This document shows positions 35,407 through 45,887 of a stretch of 64,000 bases of DNA, piece by piece; the stretch's first letter is position 1; each line of letters starts with the position of its first letter. The stretch is from Mycoplasma miroungigenitalium (lineage in GTDB: Bacteria; Bacillota_I; Bacilli_A; Mycoplasmatales; Metamycoplasmataceae), in NCBI RefSeq assembly GCF_013008635.1, contig NZ_CP053096.1, forward strand, positions 1-64,000, given 5' to 3'. A model generated the notes under the pieces. That model did not search any database. It saw nothing but the letters and a program-made list of their open reading frames with translations, and was not told the origin of the DNA. The translations under genes were made by a program, and so were the position numbers.

Positions 35407-36059
35407 ACGTCAAAAACGCAAAATTAAACATGGTCTTTATGGGGCCTCCTGGTGTGGGGAAAGGAACAGTTGCTTCTGTAATTGCAAAACAATACGGATT
35501 TATTCACTTATCAACTGGTAGCATATTTCGTGAAGAAATTGCAAAGAAAAGTGAACTAGGTTTAAAAGTATCTGAGATTGTAAAATCAGGTAAATACGTT
35601 CCAGATGAAATAACGAATGAAATCGTTAAAAATAAATTAACTCAACTACAAAAAGAAAACAAAATAGTTATTCTAGATGGTTACCCTAGAACTTTACACC
35701 AAGGACAATTTTTAGATACCATCAAAGGTTTCGAATATGTTGTTATTTCACTATACGCGCCTGAAGAATTAATTCTAAAAAGATTGTCAGGACGTAGATT
35801 TTGTCCTACATGCAACGCAGGTTATCACATTGAGTATATGCCATCAAAACTTGGCGATAGATGTGAAAAATGTCAAAGTTTATTAATTACACGTTCTGAC
35901 GATGCAATTGATGCAATTAAAGTTAGACAAAAAGTCTATCATGACGAAACAAAACCACTACTAGATTTTTACCAAACCAGTGGAAAAATGATTGATTTCG
36001 ACGCATCCGGAAATGCTGATGATATAGCAAATAACATTGTAAAAAGACTTCAAAAATAG
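35400..36059 (+). CDS. adk: Adenylate kinase
   Basis: A 219-aa enzyme equilibrating ATP, AMP and ADP. P-loop GPPGVGKGT (near residue 15), AMP-binding STGSIFREE, DGYPRT. Long-form LID with a four-Cys zinc finger (CPTC...CEKC). Start codon ATG overlaps the secY 3' end. The 3' end of the gene forms one arm of a terminator. Confidence 0.97.
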   Translation: MIDVKNAKLNMVFMGPPGVGKGTVASVIAKQYGFIHLSTGSIFREEIAKKSELGLKVSEIVKSGKYVPDEITNEIVKNKLTQLQKENKIVILDGYPRTLHQGQFLDTIKGFEYVVISLYAPEELILKRLSGRRFCPTCNAGYHIEYMPSKLGDRCEKCQSLLITRSDDAIDAIKVRQKVYHDETKPLLDFYQTSGKMIDFDASGNADDIANNIVKRLQK

Positions 36060-36070
36060 GTCTTTTTTTA
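36041..36070 (+). terminator. Terminator at the 3' end of adk
   Basis: Stem AAAAAGAC/GTCTTTTT with an 11-base loop that contains the adk stop, followed by TTTTATT. Together with the 155-base gap before map it splits the ribosomal operon into two transcripts or attenuates it. Confidence 0.7.
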
Positions 36071-36214
36071 TTATCAGTGCCTTTAATCCAACCGATAAAA
36101 TAAGTGAAGAGATGAAATTATATAAGATAAAAATAAAATATTTAATACTAAATATATATATTTATGTTAAGATTTAAAAAGTTATTTGTTAATAACTAAT
36201 TAAGGAAGGGCAAC

Positions 36215-36964
36215 ATGATATTAATCAAAACGCAAAAGCAAATTGAAGACATAACTAAATGTTGTCAAATCCTGGCTGAAGTCAAACAAGTTGTTTATGA
36301 CGCCATAAGACCAGGGGTCTCATTAAAAGAACTGGATTCAATCGCTTTTAATGAAACAATAAAACGAGGTGCCAGACCCGCCTTCCTAGGGTTGTATGGT
36401 TTTCCCAATACAATGTGCATCTCAGTAAACGAAGAATTGATCCACGGCATTCCGAGCGACTATGTGTTAAAAGAAGGAGATTTAATCTCTTGCGACATGG
36501 GTTGCACCTATAACGGAATGAACAGTGATAGTGCTTTCACAAAAGGCGTGGGCAAAATCACTCCTACTGACCAAAAATTAATTAAAGTAGCTAAATTAGC
36601 TTTCCAAGCAGGTGTCGACGCTATTAAGCCAGGCGCCAGAGTCGGAGATATTAGTTACGCTATTGGTCAAGTAATTAAAAAAAACAAACTTTATACCCCA
36701 TCGGATTATTGCGGTCATGGCATCGGTCAAGATGTTCATGAAGACCCTAACGTCCACAATGACGGAAAACCAGGGACAGGTCCTAAATTAGTTGACGGAA
36801 TGGTCATTTGTATCGAACCAATGATCATGCAAAAAAATGCTCGTATAAAAACCAAGAGTGATGGATGAACCGTTGTTAGCGCTAGCGGTTTAAACAACGC
36901 ACACTATGAGCACACAGTGCTAATTAAGGATGGCAAGGGTGTTATATTGACGAAAGGAATTTAA
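36215..36964 (+). CDS. map: Methionine aminopeptidase, type I
   Basis: A 249-aa enzyme removing N-terminal Met. Metal ligands visible in order: Asp in DLISCDMGCTYNGMNSDSAFT, His in CGHGIGQDVHEDP, Glu in VICIEPM, Glu in HYEHTVL. Length as for other type I enzymes. AAGGAAGGG precedes the ATG. One TGA Trp (36866). Stop and infA start are adjacent (TAA ATG), so infA is coupled. Confidence 0.97.
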
Positions 36965-37180
36965 ATGGCAAAAGATGCTATTAAATTTAAAGCCGTTGTA
37001 AAGCAAGCCTTCTCTACCGACGAGTATGAGGTTGAACTTGAAAACGGTTTAGTAATTAAAGCTCATATTTCAGGAAAGATGCGCGTTAACCATATTCGTA
37101 TCTTGCCTGGCGATTCAGTAGACGTAGAAATCAGCCCATATAACTTAAACTTGGGCAGAATTATCTACCGTCACAGATAA
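36965..37180 (+). CDS. infA: Translation initiation factor IF-1
   Basis: A 71-aa OB-fold protein (standard 72). Motifs [17 protein letters not shown]-like [36 protein letters not shown] and C-terminal GRIIYRHR. It starts directly at the map stop. Confidence 0.97.
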   Translation: MAKDAIKFKAVVKQAFSTDEYEVELENGLVIKAHISGKMRVNHIRILPGDSVDVEISPYNLNLGRIIYRHR

Positions 37181-37189
37181 GGAGACAAA

Positions 37190-37303
37190 ATGAAAGTTAG
37201 AGCTAGTGTTAAAAAAATGTGTAAGGATTGTCGTGTTATTAAACGTAGAGGTATTATCAGAATAATCTGTGTCCTACCAAAACACAAACAAAGACAAGGA
37301 TAG
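37190..37303 (+). CDS. rpmJ: 50S ribosomal protein L36
   Basis: A 37-aa protein [20 protein letters not shown] followed by 17 more residues ending KHKQRQG. Zinc-type: Cys-x2-Cys, a third Cys in RIICVLPKH and the His. AAGGAGA is the ribosome site. Order infA-rpmJ-rpsM-rpsK-rpoA-rplQ is the standard one. Confidence 0.97.
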   Translation: MKVRASVKKMCKDCRVIKRRGIIRIICVLPKHKQRQG

Positions 37304-37311
37304 GAAATTAA

Positions 37312-37677
37312 ATGGCTAGAATTTTAAACATTGAAATACCAAATAACAAACGTGTTGTTGTTTCATTAACATACATTTTTGGAATTGGTCCAACAAGAGC
37401 AAAAGAAATTTGTGCAAAAGCAAATATCGACGAAAACGTAAGAGTTAAAGATTTATCAGAAGAACAACTATCAGCAATTCGTGAAGTAGCAAGAGGATAC
37501 CAAACTGAAGGTGATTTACACCGTGAAGTTTCATTAAACATTAAACGTTTAATGGAAATCAAATGCTACCGTGGAATGAGACACAGAAAAGGGCTTCCAG
37601 TTAGAGGGCAATCTACAAAAAGTAATGCTCGTACACGTAAAGGCCCTAGAAAAACTGTTGCTGGTAAGAAGAAATAA
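37312..37677 (+). CDS. rpsM: 30S ribosomal protein S13
   Basis: A 121-aa S13. Motifs [30 protein letters not shown], the [16 protein letters not shown] signature and the basic tail [15 protein letters not shown]. Contacts the P-site tRNA and 50S bridge in the ribosome. Confidence 0.98.
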   Translation: MARILNIEIPNNKRVVVSLTYIFGIGPTRAKEICAKANIDENVRVKDLSEEQLSAIREVARGYQTEGDLHREVSLNIKRLMEIKCYRGMRHRKGLPVRGQSTKSNARTRKGPRKTVAGKKK

Positions 37678-37689
37678 TAGGAGATTATA

Positions 37690-38088
37690 ATGGCTACAAA
37701 AACTACTAAAAAAACTAAAAAAAGATTAGTTGTTAGCGGTGTTGCACACATCCATTCAACTAACCAAAACACAATTGTTACTTTTGCTGATGAGCAAGGT
37801 AACGTAGTTGCATGATCTTCTTCTGGTGCAATCGGCTACAAAGGTTCTAAGAAAAAGACACCTTATGCTGCTGGTTTAGCAGCTCAAGCTGCTACAGAAT
37901 TAGCTAAAGAACGTGGCATAAAAACTGTTAGAGTTGAATTAAAAGGTTTAGGAGCTGGTAAAGATGCTGCTCGTAAACAAATTGAAGTATCAGGAATAAC
38001 TGTCACAGAAATCAAGGATGTTACACCTGTACCACACAACGGTACAAGACCTCCTAAACGTGTTCTTAAACGTGAAAAAATGAGATAG
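37690..38088 (+). CDS. rpsK: 30S ribosomal protein S11
   Basis: A 132-aa S11. Motifs [35 protein letters not shown] (Trp is TGA), [10 protein letters not shown] and the C-terminal [16 protein letters not shown] 37690 is preceded by AGGAG at 37679-37683. The stop is TAG. Confidence 0.98.
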
Positions 38089-38112
38089 AAATAATATCAA
38101 GAAGGAGTAAAT

Positions 38113-39132
38113 ATGGAAAAAATGGCAAAATTAGACTACACACAAGTCGAAACCATCAATTCAAACGCAAAAGAAGTTAACACAACAACTTTTGCAATTC
38201 AACCACTTGAAAGAGGTTTTGGTCAAACTGTTGCAGTTGCTTTAAGAAGAGTTCTGTTATCAAACATCACTTCATTAGCATTATGCGCAGTTAAGATCGA
38301 AGGTGTTGAACACGAATTTGAAGTTATGCAAGGCGTAGTTGAAGATGTTACTTCATTAATAATGAATTTACGTAAAGTTAAATTCCAATATGACCCAGAT
38401 TTAGTAAGTGATGATGAAGTTATCAAAGTTGTATTAAATGCTGACAAACCAGGTTTAGTAACCTCAAGAAATCTTGAAGTTGTTAATTCAAATATTGAAA
38501 TTACCTCAAAATCAGTTGACTTAGCTACAATTAGTGCCAAGGGAAGTCTACACTTAGAAATGTATCTACGTGCTGGACGTGGCTACACTTCAAGCGAAGA
38601 AAATAAAAAACTTATTTCATCTGTAAACTTTTTAAGTCAAATTCAATCAAATATCAAAAAAGGTATCTTAATTGCTACCGATTCAAACTTCAGTCCAATT
38701 GAAAACGTTAACTATAAAGTTAGTGAATTAAACTCAGCTTCAAACAATATTGAAGAAAGACTAGAATTTAATATAACAACCGATGGTACCGTTGGTGCTA
38801 AGGAAGCTTTAAAACAAGCTTGTGAAATCTTGGTTGCTCACTTTAGCGTTATTGGTAAGGTTGAAGATATGGTTATTGATTCTATTTTCAAAAAAGAAGA
38901 AGTTGAAAAAGAAGTTGAAAAAGAAGAAAATGATTTAGATATTTCTCAATTAAATCTTTCAGTTCGTTCACTAAACGCACTAAGAAAAATTGGAAAAACA
39001 TCATTATCGCAAATTGCTGCTATGACATACGAAGAACTTGAAAATACTAAAAACTTGGGTAAAAAATCTCTTGAAGAAATTATTTCAAAACTACAAGAAT
39101 TCGATTATGAATTAACTAAAGGAGAAGAATAA
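38113..39132 (+). CDS. rpoA: DNA-directed RNA polymerase subunit alpha
   Basis: A 339-aa alpha subunit. N-terminal dimerisation domain (PLERGFGQTVAVALRRVLLS) and C-terminal helix-hairpin-helix domain (LNLSVRSLNALRKIGKTSLSQI...LGKKSLEEI) are both present. The linker (about residues 260-275) is an acidic/basic repeat, EEVEKEVEKEEND, encoded by two near-identical 15-base units. SD AAGGAGT precedes the ATG. The stop overlaps rplQ by one base. Confidence 0.98.
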   Translation: MEKMAKLDYTQVETINSNAKEVNTTTFAIQPLERGFGQTVAVALRRVLLSNITSLALCAVKIEGVEHEFEVMQGVVEDVTSLIMNLRKVKFQYDPDLVSDDEVIKVVLNADKPGLVTSRNLEVVNSNIEITSKSVDLATISAKGSLHLEMYLRAGRGYTSSEENKKLISSVNFLSQIQSNIKKGILIATDSNFSPIENVNYKVSELNSASNNIEERLEFNITTDGTVGAKEALKQACEILVAHFSVIGKVEDMVIDSIFKKEEVEKEVEKEENDLDISQLNLSVRSLNALRKIGKTSLSQIAAMTYEELENTKNLGKKSLEEIISKLQEFDYELTKGEE

Positions 39133-39494
39133 TGGCTAATCCAAAACAAATTTACAGTCGTGATACTAAATGAAGAAAAGGCGTAATGCGTACTCTAGTG
39201 AGTGAATTATTCAAACACGGTCGTATTACAACAACTTTAACACGTGCTAAAGAATTGCGTCGTCACGCAGAAAAAATGATCACAAAAGCTAAAAACCCAA
39301 CTCTTGCAAACCGTCGTGCTGTTGCTTCATTCCTACGCCCAACCTTAGTAGAAGGTAACAAAGACGTTCTAAAACACTTATTCGACACAATCGCACCTAA
39401 ATACGCAGAAAGAAATGGTGGATACACACGTATTTACAAATTAGTTTCTCGTCAAGGTGACTCAGCCCCTATGGCAATTATTGAATTAGTCTAA
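39132..39494 (+). CDS. rplQ: 50S ribosomal protein L17
   Basis: A 120-aa L17. Motifs [42 protein letters not shown] and [25 protein letters not shown]. Last gene of the operon, start overlapping the rpoA stop (TAATG). Terminator 28 bases downstream. Confidence 0.98.
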
Positions 39495-39522
39495 CATTCA
39501 AATAACTTTAATTACTAATCAA

Positions 39523-39550
39523 CAAAAATGGCTTATGCCATTTTTGTTTT
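39523..39550 (+). terminator. Terminator of the ribosomal operon
   Basis: Perfect 10-bp stem CAAAAATGGC/GCCATTTTTG, loop TTAT, then TTTT. Confidence 0.9.
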
Positions 39551-39670
39551 ACCAAAATCATAGAAAAATCAATTAATACGTAAAAAAACATAATAATATT
39601 TATTCGTTTTTTAATTCATAATTTTATAAATAGTATCTATATTTAATTATTGAGATAAAATATATATACT

Positions 39671-42100
39671 ATGGAGCAATCAAAAAAGATATTTACACTC
39701 GAATTACATTTTAAACCAAACAGATTAAAAGATAACTTTACAGATATTCCACTGATTGCATTAGATAAAAATTCTTCTAACGCTTTTTTAGTGTTAGATC
39801 AAGAATCAAGTTTACTGGGTAAGGGATTTGCAAGAATATTAATATCAAATAAAAACATTAAAACTTTAAAAATATATGAAAATCATTCAATACCTACAGA
39901 GGTCTGAAATAATAAAGAAATTTTAAATAATATTTCATTCTTTAATCTTGACTCATTGAGAATGGATACAAATTCTATCCCTATTGTTCATGAATATCAA
40001 CGTATTAACGAAAACTATCAAATCACAAAATCTAGATTGGACTCACTTAGTTCAGTTATGAGTGTAAAAGAATATGAAATAAGAAATATTTTACTGAATA
40101 CTATTAAAACCAAAATCAATATCATTGCGTCTGAGATTAGTAATTTTAAACGAGAACATGAATATCTATTAAAAGAAACAATGAATCAAATCAAAGAAAA
40201 TAATATTTCAGAAGCATTATCAAGTTCTTATAAGCACAATGATATTTTTGAACACTTTATCGACCAAACTATCGGTAACTTTCTCGATGTTTATCGAGAA
40301 ATTTACCATACTTGCAAAGAAGTAATCGATAAATATTACAGCAGTAGTGACTATTTAGGACGGGCTCATTTAGAGTCATTAATCAAAAGATTTGAGCTTC
40401 TAAGAAAAATGCATAAAACGTCAAGAGAAATGGTTAAAAGAACATTGTTTTTAAAAGATATAGAAAGTGAAATATCAATACTCAAAAAAACAAGATCAGA
40501 AGTATATAAAACTGCGCAAAAGAGAATAAAAAACATTATTTCCTGATACAAAAAAGCTATTAAATTGCAAAGAAATAAAGCATTATATTTTCAAAAAAAC
40601 TCTTTACAATACCGATACCTTGCAAAACAAATAGCGGTTAAAAAATATATTATTAAAACATTAAACAATGATAGAAGAGGGATTAAATACTTAACCGAAT
40701 CGAATTTTGATGAACTAAAAACTTATTTAGACTCTAGAATGTCTCTCTTCATTGCTAACAACTTATCCAATACTACTATAAGTCAACATAAATTTTCAAT
40801 CAAAAAAATAAATGAAATAATCAAAAAGGAATTCTATTTAGATTTAAATCAATATGTTGAAACAAGCCTAAGTAATGAATCAATGTATCATGAAGAAATA
40901 AAATCACTCCAAAACAAAAAAAGACGAGTAAAACATAAAAAAATGAACGTCTTTGGTATCGAAAATTTTGATGAAGAAATTAATAATTTAAAGACTGAAA
41001 TTGACTTAAGTTCAGCCAAAATAGAATGAAAAAAAGAAATTGATCGTAGTGAGTATAAAAACACAATTTTAAATAACACAATGTTAAATAATAACTGCAA
41101 TCAAATATTTAAGACACACCAAAATCTTTTATACGTAAATATGCAATGAGCAATTAAATTTGACGAATACATTGAAAAGATGAACAAAAACAACAAATTT
41201 GAAACTGATGCATTGCACCAAATTAGAGAATCAACATACGATCTAAACGAGATTTATTCTTCTATCAATTTTATGTTTGATTACCTAGAATTATTACGCT
41301 ATTTAATTTTTGATAAGTTTGATTTATCAGTTAAAAATATTAAACATATAGACTTATTCGCAAGATTAATAGAAATACTAAACTCAGTATCTTTTTCGAC
41401 AGCAAGCTTAACTAAACCAATTACGAATATATCTCCAATTTCGAGATTAAAAATGGGTCTATTATCCGAACTCATGAATGGTGCAAAAACATTGTTTGTG
41501 GCTGATGATATCACAAACAATGAATATCGTTTAAAAAATGAATTTTTAAGAATAAATAAGGAATTTTGTATGAAATCAAACATTACCTATACATTTATTA
41601 CAAATAATAAAGATTTAATTTTAGATAACGATTTCGAAAATCTTTTTGTCTTCTACGACAATAAATTGATTGAATACGGTAAAACCAAAGATTTATTCAA
41701 ACAACCACTTCACCCCGTTTTTAGACGTTGATTAGATAATATTCCGTTTAAAGAGCAAAGTAGAGAAGATATAGAAAATTACGCTTTTAGTGATTTATTT
41801 GAATTCAGCAATGACCATTTTATTGTTGCTCCAAATTCAATAATTAAGCGATTATCAGCTGATGAATTACATCAAATTCAACCAATGATTGAAACCCAAG
41901 AACAAGAGTTAACAACTATTAACGATTTAGAATCATATACAGATTCAACTGACACAATGATTGTAAATTTGGACGTTACTGATTTAAATGAAATTGATAT
42001 GGATACACAAAATATAACCAAGGAATTCATGATTTATAACGAAAATCTTGATACCTCATCAATTGAAATTAATTTAACAGAAAATGAAGATGCCTACTAA
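39671..42100 (+). CDS. OppF-related protein with a large coiled-coil insertion, probably ATPase-dead
   Basis: An 809-aa protein resembling a Hominis-group family of OppF-related proteins. Residues 41-58 (LDQESSLLGKGFARILI) line up with the OppF Walker A region but lack the GxxxxGKS/T loop. Residues about 95-500 are a Lys/Glu/Ile-rich helical, coiled-coil insertion. Residues about 595-690 again follow OppF: RLKMGLLSELMNGAKTLFVADD (signature helix plus Walker B with ADD for ADEP), FITNNKDLI at the H-loop without His, then FYDNKLIEYGKTKDLFKQPLHPVFRRWL, which matches the OppF ending (GKIVE...FxNPLHPYT). A C-terminal acidic Thr/Asp-rich tail (739-809) follows. No TM helix, and no opp permease nearby. 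Family call moderate, loss of catalysis inferred from missing residues. Confidence 0.65.
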
Positions 42101-42203
42101 TTAGCCAAAACGCAAACAATACTATAAAACGTGTAATTTGGAAAAATAACACAAAAAAACATGCAATTTTGATTCATTTTTGAAAACTAAATTTTAACTC
42201 AAT

Positions 42204-42230
42204 ATAAGGGCCAAAGCCCTTATTTTGGTA
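42204..42230 (+). terminator. Terminator after the OppF-related gene
   Basis: Perfect 8-bp stem ATAAGGGC/GCCCTTAT, CAAA loop, TTTGG tail; about 100 bases past the stop. Confidence 0.7.
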
Positions 42231-42282
42231 TAATTATATATATTAATTATTAATTATCAATATTAACTATAAAGGTGGAATT

Positions 42283-44787
42283 ATGAAATTAAATAAGATT
42301 TATGAGCCAAATAAATTTGAATCAAAAATTTCAAAAAAATGAAAACAAAAAGCTTTTTTTAGCAAACACGATTTAGCTAAAAGACCTTTTACTATAATTT
42401 TACCTCCGCCAAATGTCACAGGTAAATTGCACATTGGACACGCCTTAAATACAGCACTTCAAGACACCATAATCCGATATAAAAAACTAAAAGGTTATGA
42501 TGTTTTTTATGTTGCAGGGATGGATCATGCTGGTATTGCTACTCAAAGTAAAGTTGAAAGTAATATTTACAAATTAACCGGAAAATCTAGACATGATTTT
42601 GGCCGTGAAGAATTTGTAAATAAAATTTGAGACTGAAAACACGAATACTCAGATTCGATTAGAAAACAATGAGAAACATTAGGGTTAGGTTTAGATTATA
42701 AGCGTGAGCGTTTTACTTTAGATAAAGAATCAAATAACGCTGTTAATAAAGCTTTTATAGATTTCTACAAAAGAGGTTTGATTTATCGTGGTACAAAAGC
42801 GATTAATTGAGACCCTAAATTAAAAACAGCTTTATCAAACATTGAGGTATTGCCTAAGGCTACCGAACAAAACATGTTATATATTAAATACCCAATTGCA
42901 AATTCAAACGAATTTTTAACTATCGCCACAGTAAGACCTGAAACTATGCTTTCTGATGTTGCAGTTATTTACAACCCAAATGATAAACGTTACAACAAAT
43001 TAAAAAACATTGAAATAGTACACCCATTAACCAAAAAAATTATTCCATTCATTGCTGATGAATATACTGAAATTGAATTTGGCAGCGGATTGATGAAATT
43101 ATCTGCGCATGCTGAAGTAGATATTGATATTATTAAAAAGCATAATTTAGATGTTATTGAAACGATTAATCAAGACGGTTTTATAAATGCTCCTGACTCA
43201 ATTTTTCACGGTCTTGATCGTTTTGAAGCTCGTAAAAAGATAGAACAATATTTAATCGATAACAATCTAATTGTTAAAATTGAAAAAACGACTTCAAACG
43301 TCGGTTACTCAGAACGAAGCGGTGAACCTGTAGAAATATTGGTTATGCCACAATGATTTGTTAAAATGGAAGAATTGAATAAATTAATCTTGGAACATTT
43401 AAAAACAAGTGATTCTGTTAAATTTTTTCCAAAGCGTTTTAAAGATACATTAAAAACGTGAATGGAAAACGCTTATGATTGAACTATTTCACGCCAACTT
43501 TGGTGAGGACACCGTATTCCAGCATGATACAAAGGCGATGACATAAAAGTTCAAGAATCTTGCCCCGGTGATGACTGAGTACAAGATAGTGATGTTCTAG
43601 ATACTTGATTCTCTTCTGGACTTGCACCATTTTCATTTCTTGGATGACCGCTTAAAAAATCGGAGGATATGTTAAATCGCTACTTCCCAACTTCCTTATT
43701 AGTTACCGGTTATGACATAATTTTCTTCTGAGTTGCTAGAATGTACTTTTTCTCTTTAGCATTCAAAAACAATAAACCATTCGAACACTTACTATTAACG
43801 GGTCTGGTTAGAGATGAACAAGGCCGGAAAATGTCTAAATCGTTAGGTAATGGTATTGACCCAATGGAAGTAGTTGAAGAATATGGGGCTGATGCCTTAA
43901 GATGATTCTTAACAACAAATACAACACCGGGATTGGATATTAGATATTCAACAGAGAAAATTAAATCTGCATGAGGATTATGTAACAAAATCTGAAATAT
44001 TGCAAGATATATTCAAAACCTGCCGGAAGATAATAACAAAAAACCATCACAAGCAGACCGCTGAATTAATAACAAACTTGTTAAATTGAATAAAACAATT
44101 GATAAAGCTTTTGAAAAATACGAATTAACAATTATAGGATATGAACTTAACAAATTTATTTATAGCGATTTCTCTTCATGATATGTTGAAATGCTTAAAA
44201 TTATGCCTAATAAAAAAGCAGCTCTTGCAAACTTTAAAAAATTGTTGATAATCCTTCACCCACTACTACCGTTTATAACTGATTATTTATATAAAACTCT
44301 TTATAATGAAGAAATTTTGGAATCTGAGCCTTTAAGTCTTAAACATTCAAAATCTAATATGGTTAATGAAGTAGATTTAATTATTAAAACAGTTTCAATT
44401 TTACGTAAATACAGAGAAGACAATGGAATTAGCAAAAAAGAAGCAATCAAATACGATATAAATTTTGTCAAAAATTCATTCATTATAGATTCTATATATA
44501 AACTTGCTAACGCTACAATCAAAGAGAATAAAGACACTGTTTTTGTTGATGGAGATTTAATTGTCAATATCGAAGAAAGCGAAGAAAGAAAACAAATATA
44601 TATTAGTGAGCTTAAACAAAGAATACTCGTTTTAGAAAGCGAAATAAAACGAGCTAGCCAAATGTTGAACAATGATAATTTCGTAGCAAAAGCACCCGCC
44701 AATAAAATTCAAGAGGAAAGAGACAAACTTGCTAAATTCAACAAGGAAATTGAGAAATACAGAGAGGAATTAAAATGAAAATCTTAG
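42283..44787 (+). CDS. valS: Valyl-tRNA synthetase
   Basis: An 834-aa class Ia enzyme. [14 protein letters not shown] (HIGH, near residue 47) and the KMSKSLGN loop (near 517). Tryptophan-rich catalytic segment ISRQLWWGHRIPAWY, in which most Trp are TGA. C-terminal coiled-coil arm (residues 765-830) that grips tRNA. The editing domain keeps [13 protein letters not shown], but the GTGAVKxTPAHDPND region reads [14 protein letters not shown] (267-280), losing one conserved Asp. The end ELKWKS reads a TGA as Trp and stops at TAG 44785-44787, 13 bases into folD. Confidence 0.96.
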
Positions 44788-45635
44788 ACGGAAAAATCGT
44801 AGCAGAACAAAGGACTGCTGAATTAAAAAAAGAATTTGAACAAATAACCAAACAAATACAAAGAATGCCGATTTTGGCAATAATCCAAGTTGGTGAAAAC
44901 CCATCATCCGATAAATATATTGAGAAAAAAATAGCTAAAGCTCAAGAGCTGGGCGTTGATGCTAGAGTTTATAGATTTCCTGATAAGATTAGATATAAAT
45001 CATTATTAAAAAAACTTGATGACATAAACGATGTGGCAGATGGAGTTATAGTACAGCTTCCATTGCCTGAAACATTAAGCACTTACACGCAACCAATATT
45101 GGATGCTGTAAGATGAGAAAAAGATGTTGATGGTCTAAGCACTAGAAACACTTTTAACTTTTATAACAAAACAGACGATTTCAGTTTTACACCTGCCACT
45201 GCTCAAGCAATAATGTCGTTAATTGATTACTACAATATCGAAGTCTCAGATAAAAGAGTTGCTGTTATCGGTAGAAGTAATTTAGTCGGAAAACCAACAG
45301 CAGCATTATTTAAAAACAGAAATGCTACCGTTTCAACTCACAACCGTGAATCTGGAATTAAAGGAGTTGAGAACGCCGATATTTTAGTCGTTGCAACCGG
45401 AGTACCAAACTTGATTTGCAAAAAACATATTAAAGAGGGCGCTGTTGTAATTGATGTTGGTACTACTTGAATCGAAAAAGATAATAAAAGAGTTCTATGT
45501 GGAGATGTTAACCAAGAAGGTTTAGCCGAACATATTTCGGCGCTAGCGCCAACCCCGGGGGGCGTTGGACCATTGACAGTAATTTGTCTATTCCAAAACC
45601 TATTAAACGCCTTAAAAAATAATCACAACATTTAA
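44775..45635 (+). CDS. folD: Methylenetetrahydrofolate dehydrogenase/cyclohydrolase FolD
   Basis: A 286-aa bifunctional enzyme supplying 10-formyl-THF. Active Lys in the SDKYIEKKI stretch (family SxxYxxxK), GVIVQLPLP, KDVDGLS, FTPATAQAI, NADP loop VIGRSNLVGKPTA, C-terminal TPGGVGPLTV. ATG overlaps the valS 3' end as ATGA. A GAGAGGAA site lies in valS. Confidence 0.97.
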
Positions 45636-45653
45636 CAGTAGACTTGAAAATTT

Positions 45654-45682
45654 ACTCGAATCGTTTAGATTCGAGTTTTTTG
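45654..45682 (+). terminator. Terminator after folD
   Basis: 9-bp stem ACTCGAATC/GATTCGAGT, loop GTTTA, then TTTTTTG. The stem sequence recurs in the terminator at 54439. Confidence 0.88.
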
Positions 45683-45887
45683 TAATGGTGCTAATCTTGT
45701 TTAAATTGTATTATATTGTTTCTACAACAAAATAAATCCTGTATACAAAACAGCATTAATGGTAATTATTCCACAATTACATAAAGAATAACTTAGTATT
45801 AGTCATAAGAATTAATATTTATATTTAATTATTTATATTAAATAATACTTTAAGGTAAAATAAAGAAATATTTATATAAGGAGAGAA

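Noticed and set aside
38890-38940. Near-identical 15-base repeats in rpoA (EEVEKEVEKEE)
   Set aside because: They lie in the flexible linker between the two alpha domains, where charged low-complexity repeats are common; in-frame and probably neutral.
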